DNA of 64,000 nucleotides from Arachis hypogaea (lineage: Eukaryota; Streptophyta; Magnoliopsida; Fabales; Fabaceae). Below are positions 59,605 to 64,000 of this stretch, piece after piece; within the stretch, counting starts at the first letter, position 1, and each line of letters starts with the position of its first letter. Under the pieces are notes generated by a model, which made no database searches, was not told where the DNA came from, and was given only the letters and a program-made list of their open reading frames with translations. A program made the translations under genes and the position numbers. The DNA lies in NCBI RefSeq assembly GCF_003086295.3, contig NC_092052.1, positions 14,042,346 to 14,106,345 of the forward strand. Direction: 5' to 3'.

Positions 59605-62600
59605 ATGTTCCCTCAATTCGGAGCGACGGCGGAATCACTGAGCAAGGCGTCCACGGCGGTGTTCCGGATCGGCACCGACGCTCACCTCTACGACGACCCC
59701 GATGACGTCAACATTGCCCCTCTCCTCGAAAGCAAGTTCGACTCCGAGAAAACCGAAGCCCTCAAACGCTTACTCGCTCTCATCGCTCAAGGCTTCGACG
59801 TCTCGAACTTCTTCCCTCAGGTTTCAGATCCATCTCTTCCTAAATACCACCAATTCAATAAGATTTTGTTGACCGTTATTTGGGAGCGGAAATATTCGAG
59901 TTTAATTTGCTTGTTTTGGTGATTTCTCTGTAATTTGCATGTGAATGGATTAGAATTGCCTAAAAATTTTGCATATATTTGGAGCTTGTCACACTCAGTT
60001 ACATGCATCTCGGTTTGTATGGGAGCAACTATGAGTTTGGTTGAATTTCGTTAAGAGATGTTCTGGTCTATTTTGCTCATAATCCACTTGCAAGTGTGCA
60101 CTCCAAAGTGTTTGCGCGCGAATTAATGTGTAGATTGTTTGCATAGATATTGTGCTTGTTGAACTAAGTTATATCTCTATTTTTATCAGAATAACTAGGG
60201 AATTTGATTTGGTTTAGTTGATGATAATTTACGAAGCTAAATTTGTTTATGGTTGCCTTTCTGTTCACTTGTAAGCGTTGATTTCTCCATCGGTTATTTA
60301 TGGATTGTTTCTCAGTAGCTTGTTGCGCTTTTCATTTGTTCTCTCTCTTCATTTTGCACTCAGTTACATCTTGATTTTCATCTTGAACTATAGCAAATTT
60401 CATTTTATTTTTGGGTCTTGATTGATAAAGAGAAATTTATTTTATTGTTTTGCTGTTGATTAATTGATTTCTTTGCGTTTTGCTTGGGAAATAATTAGAG
60501 TATGCATATATATGATGTGTAGCTTTAGAAAATGATATGCTGCTCATTTACTCTTTCTCACTTTCTGTTCTCCCTCCATTTACTCATTGAACGAAAAATT
60601 GCAGGTTGTTAAAAATGTTGCTTCTCAGTCGTTGGAAGTGAAGAAGCTCGTGTACTTGTACCTCCTTCATTATGCTGAAAAGTATGTACATGTAATCAGC
60701 CTATAACTCTGATGTTTATAGCATATTCGGATGGTCGCTTACCTTTTTGTCATTCTATTCCTTCTCAGGGTCTATTTAGTGAGGGCTGTATTTGTTGTTT
60801 TATGTCTTATGAATCGTTTAAATGTAATTATTAGTCTTCTGCACATTTGAAACATGAGTTAGGTGTTAGTTTTCAGGTTGTAATTTGATGATTATACTAG
60901 AAAAATGTCCTATTGCCCCTCAAGTAGTTATACCCCAGTTTCATGAGCTATAGTATTATAGATGTTAAATTTTGTTAGATAATGAATTGTTGTTATGAGG
61001 CCATCATTCTCTTGCTTTTTCTGTTTCATTCTTTAGGCGTCCAAATGAAGCATTGCTATCAATTAATTGTTTCCAGAAGGACCTGGGGGACACAAATCCA
61101 TTGGTCCGGGCATGGGCACTTCGTGCCATGGCAGGAATTCGCCTTCATGTAATTGCACCTCTTGTTCTTGTTGCGGTGGGAAAATGTGCTAGAGATCCTT
61201 CTGTCTATGTTAGAAAATGTGCAGCTAATGCTCTTCCTAAGCTTCATGATTTGCGGATGGAGGAACATACTTCTGCAATTGAAGAGGTTTGGTTAACATG
61301 TGTGCTCCTTGTCACAGTAATTAAGAATTTCCTTCAGTATGACTTAGACGACATACTAAGTCGAAGAAAAATGTCATTCCATGGTTTCTTTGGGTATAGA
61401 GTAGACTCTTTTACCCAAGAATCCTTAAAGGATTTTTTTTTCCTTCCAAGATAGTTGATTTCATCAGTTAATAGTTTTAAGGCCTTACTTGCTGAGTTCA
61501 TAAATTTTATACTCAATGTGCTGCAGATTGTTGGAATATTGTTAAATGACAATTCCCCTGGAGTTGTTGGAGCTGCTGCTTCTGCATTTGCTTCTGTCTG
61601 TCCGAACAATTTTTCATTGATTGGAAGAAACTACAAAAAGTTGTGTGAAATCCTTCCTGATGTGGAAGAATGGGGTCAAATAATTCTAATTGGGATCCTT
61701 CTGCGGTATGTGATAGCTAGTTATGGGCTTGTCAAAGAATCCATCATGTTTTCTTTGTATGGTAAAGATGATAATTTGGAGGTAGATGAACAAGATTTTA
61801 TTTTAAAAGAAGATACTGGTTATGCCTCTGAGAAGACTTTATCTGAATTAGCAAATATGATCTTGCAATGTTACATTGAAGGACCAGATGAGTACTTATC
61901 ACGGTCAAGTTCTGCAAATATGGTTCCTCCTAAATTAGATGTATCACAGTTTACATCTTGCAGTAATGATATTGTGAAGATCCTGCTGAAGTGTACATCA
62001 CCGTTGCTATGGAGTAATAACAGTGCAGTTGTTCTTGCAGCTGCTGGTGTACATTGGATAATGGCTTCTAAGGGCGATCTTAAAAGAATTGTTAAACCAC
62101 TCTTGTTTCTAATGAGATCATCATATGCCTCCAGATATGTGGTACACTACATTTTATGAATCGTCTATTATATCTTTTCTTGGTTTGTTGTTTGCTTGTC
62201 TTGTCTGTTTGGCTGTATTTGCTTCTACATTCTCTATTACATTCTGTTGATTGCTATTTGATGTATTTTTTATGATTCTTTCTTGGAGAAGCTTGCATTA
62301 ATTGTAGTGTCTTATGACTTTATACACGATATTCCTTTGACTCTAGTAAATTACTACTTTATGAATAAAAAGAATTATTAGATGATGTTTCTATATAGAG
62401 AAAAGATTGAACATCCAAGCCTCAGAAGGAAAATAATTTCTTCTATATATTTGATAACTGATATATTTTAAACTAGTTTTAGAGAATGGGCAATGAAAAT
62501 TTGTGTAGAGGGTCATTGAAGTGATACTAATTACTGACCTTGAAAAGACCTATCTATTGTCTAAGGTTTAACTCCTGTAGTATTCCATACTTTCCTATTA

Positions 62601-64000
62601 TTACATGCCTAAGTAAAAAAGTTAAAATTTTCTATTATATACTATCTTTTGGTTGTGCCCAAAATTTCACTTAAACATTTAAACACCATCAGTAGGATAA
62701 AAATCAGTGAATGCTAGTGAGACTGGCGCTGCAGATGATAAGTAGGATAAGGCATACAGCATACCTACTGTATCCCTTGGATGTTGGTTCTGATCATATC
62801 AGTAATTGGCTTTATCATTCAGTTTTCACATGTTAATGAGTTCTTGACACATTGTGTACTAGCTAGGTTGAAACCATGATCTATACATGGGTGCTGTGGA
62901 TGGTGAGTTCAAAGATAGAAACTTCCAGGGAGTGGCTAGGAATTGTAACATGTAGGATCATGTTTGTTTCCTTTAAAAATGCATGACTTTTTACATGAAT
63001 TAAAATGTTAACATGTTTTTCAAAATTGGATTCACTTCTAGTCACTTTTTGGTCAGTTGTGGTGGTAGTTAACAGAGTATGCATTGATAAACAAGATTTT
63101 GCTCAGACATCTAAACGAGAACGTTCTGTTTTGGAATGAATAACAATTGATGGTTGGTTCATTTGATTTTGAGACTAGCATAGATGAAATCACAAATTTC
63201 TTTACTTGATGCTACGAGAGGAGCATTCTATTGGTTAAAATATGGCATGGGGAGATTTATATGTGCGTGAGAGATATTTTTAGAAGATATTTGGGTATAA
63301 ATTAATTTTTAACACATTTTCTATAGCATTGCATGATCTATGTAGCTAACCCCTTGGGTACTGCATTTCATAGATACTTCTCAATTTATTTCACATTTGA
63401 ATCTGATATTGTCGTATTAATTATTGTTTGTTCACTGACTTTATGCAGGTATTATGCAATATTCAAGTGTTCGTTAAAGCCATGCCATCTCTCTTTGCTC
63501 CACACTATGAAGACTTCTTCGTATGTTCTTCAGATTCCTATCAGATAAAAGCGCTTAAGTTGGAAATACTTTCTTCTGTAGCTGTGGAGTCATCTGTTTC
63601 ATTTATTCTTAAAGAATTTCAGGTATCTTACATCAAATCAATTGTTTATGGTTGTTCACATTTTATCTTATTGCCACAACACTGCTTTCATGGAATTTGG
63701 TGCATAAATTGACACTTCTCTTAGTGTGTTGCTAGGATTATATTAGAGATCCGGATAGGAAATTTGCTGCTGACACAGTTGCTGCCATTGGGTTATGTGC
63801 TCAGAAACTTCCAAAAATGGCAACTACATGTGTAGAAGGGTTGTTGACTCTAATTAGACAGGGTATGTGATCTTTTCATTAAGCTTATCTATTGAAGAAA
63901 ATATCATGCTTCTTATGGAACAGTTGTTTGGCATCTTTGATGAATGTTGGCTGTGTCCTGTAACCCTAGACCAATTTCTATTGAATAGGTTTGGGGTTTG
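59605..64000 (+). CDS. AP3B: AP-3 complex subunit beta (AP3B/PAT2-like), 5' part, cut by window end
   Basis: Six exons with GT...AG joins and continuous frame: 59605-59820, 60605-60681, 61037-61286, 61527-62141, 63449-63622 and 63736-63862. This gives about 486 residues, roughly half of the plant protein. The start MFPQFGATAESLSKAS and the adaptin repeats (KRLLALIAQGFDVSNFFPQ, NPLVRAWALRAMAGIR, YVRKCAANALPKLHDL, LLNDNSPGVVGAAASAF, CYIEGPDEYLSRSS) match plant AP-3 beta. The subunit forms the large trunk of the AP-3 adaptor that sorts membrane cargo to the vacuole, acting on Golgi or endosomal membranes. In Arabidopsis PAT2 loss affects storage-vacuole biogenesis. The ATG at 59605 is preferred: the open frame extends upstream to 59542 without another ATG. 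No break is seen. Codon use and GC differ clearly from the surrounding elements. Remaining exons lie beyond 64000. Confidence 0.95.
62142..63448 (+). other. Large intron 4 of the AP-3 beta gene
   Basis: 1,307 bp between the GTACAC donor and the TTTATGCAG acceptor. AT-rich, no embedded gene or obvious mobile element recognised. The short frames here are not supported. Confidence 0.85.

Noticed and set aside
61287..61526. In-frame extension of AP-3 beta exon 3 through 61454
   Set aside because: The extension has no adaptin-like sequence, while a GT at 61287 and CTGCAG at 61521-61526 give a clean intron and restore AP-3 beta similarity.

Overview
The window is plant nuclear DNA. It has a split-gene plant housekeeping locus (AP-3 beta) and several classes of plant transposable element nested inside one another. 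The families recognised point to a legume, most probably peanut or a wild Arachis: a Tekay/Del-type Ty3-gypsy element with about 3.5 kb LTRs, a gypsy-like element with LTRs opening TGATAAACCCC, Transposase_32-type ORFs, and MULEs with a GRF-finger partner gene. The genus call comes from remembered family resemblance, not from a search.

Backbone, 1-49,913: a satellite-like tandem array with a monomer of about 1.29-1.34 kb, cut up by later insertions. In 1-7,539 the monomers alternate as A (about 1,290 bp) and B (about 1,338 bp), and nearly identical A-B dimers repeat every 2,627-2,628 bp, which is a higher-order repeat. The array resumes at 33,067-37,855, 44,421-47,441 and 49,594-49,913 with more diverged monomers. 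Every monomer carries a degenerate TIR element of about 400 bp (AGAGTAAAGTATTG...TTTTACTCT), a TATATAAG-like hairpin and two runs of degenerate TTTAGGG-like heptamers.

Insertion 1, 7,540-33,066, is a three-level nest. The outer level is one minus-strand Tekay-like LTR (7,540-7,601 plus 29,491-32,647) with a short internal remnant. Into it went a minus-strand gypsy-like element with no recognisable pol (7,602-29,490, TSD GGCAA). Into that element's upstream LTR went a very young plus-strand Tekay-type element (16,429-28,216, TSD TTATT). The young element has LTRs differing at only three sites that I found, and one long gag-pol frame broken by two stop codons.

Insertion 2, 36,588-37,454, is a fold-back element placed inside a related TIR module of the array. 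Insertion 3, 37,856-44,420, is a minus-strand LTR element with almost all of gag-pol deleted (TSD TAAGA). Insertion 4, 47,442-49,593, is a Mutator-like element (9-bp TSD AAAAAGAAG) with roughly 270-320 bp TIRs built of palindromic modules around a decayed, truncated transposase. Subtracting insertions 2 and 3 restores a monomer of about 1,292 bp.

From 49,914 the array is gone. This part holds AT-rich DNA, a TIR element containing a 22-bp minisatellite (50,782-51,376), and a probable second MULE region: a small GRF-zinc-finger/membrane gene on the plus strand (52,276-52,793) convergent with a five-segment MuDR-type transposase gene on the minus strand (56,345-53,276). The transposase keeps D, D, E, SWIM and CCHC motifs but has frameshifts and a nonsense codon. 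The only clear host gene is the 5' half of the AP-3 adaptor beta subunit (59,605 to the window end, six exons visible).

No tRNA, rRNA or CRISPR array was seen. Most GC-rich open frames lie in LTR or untranslated element sequence and are not called genes.
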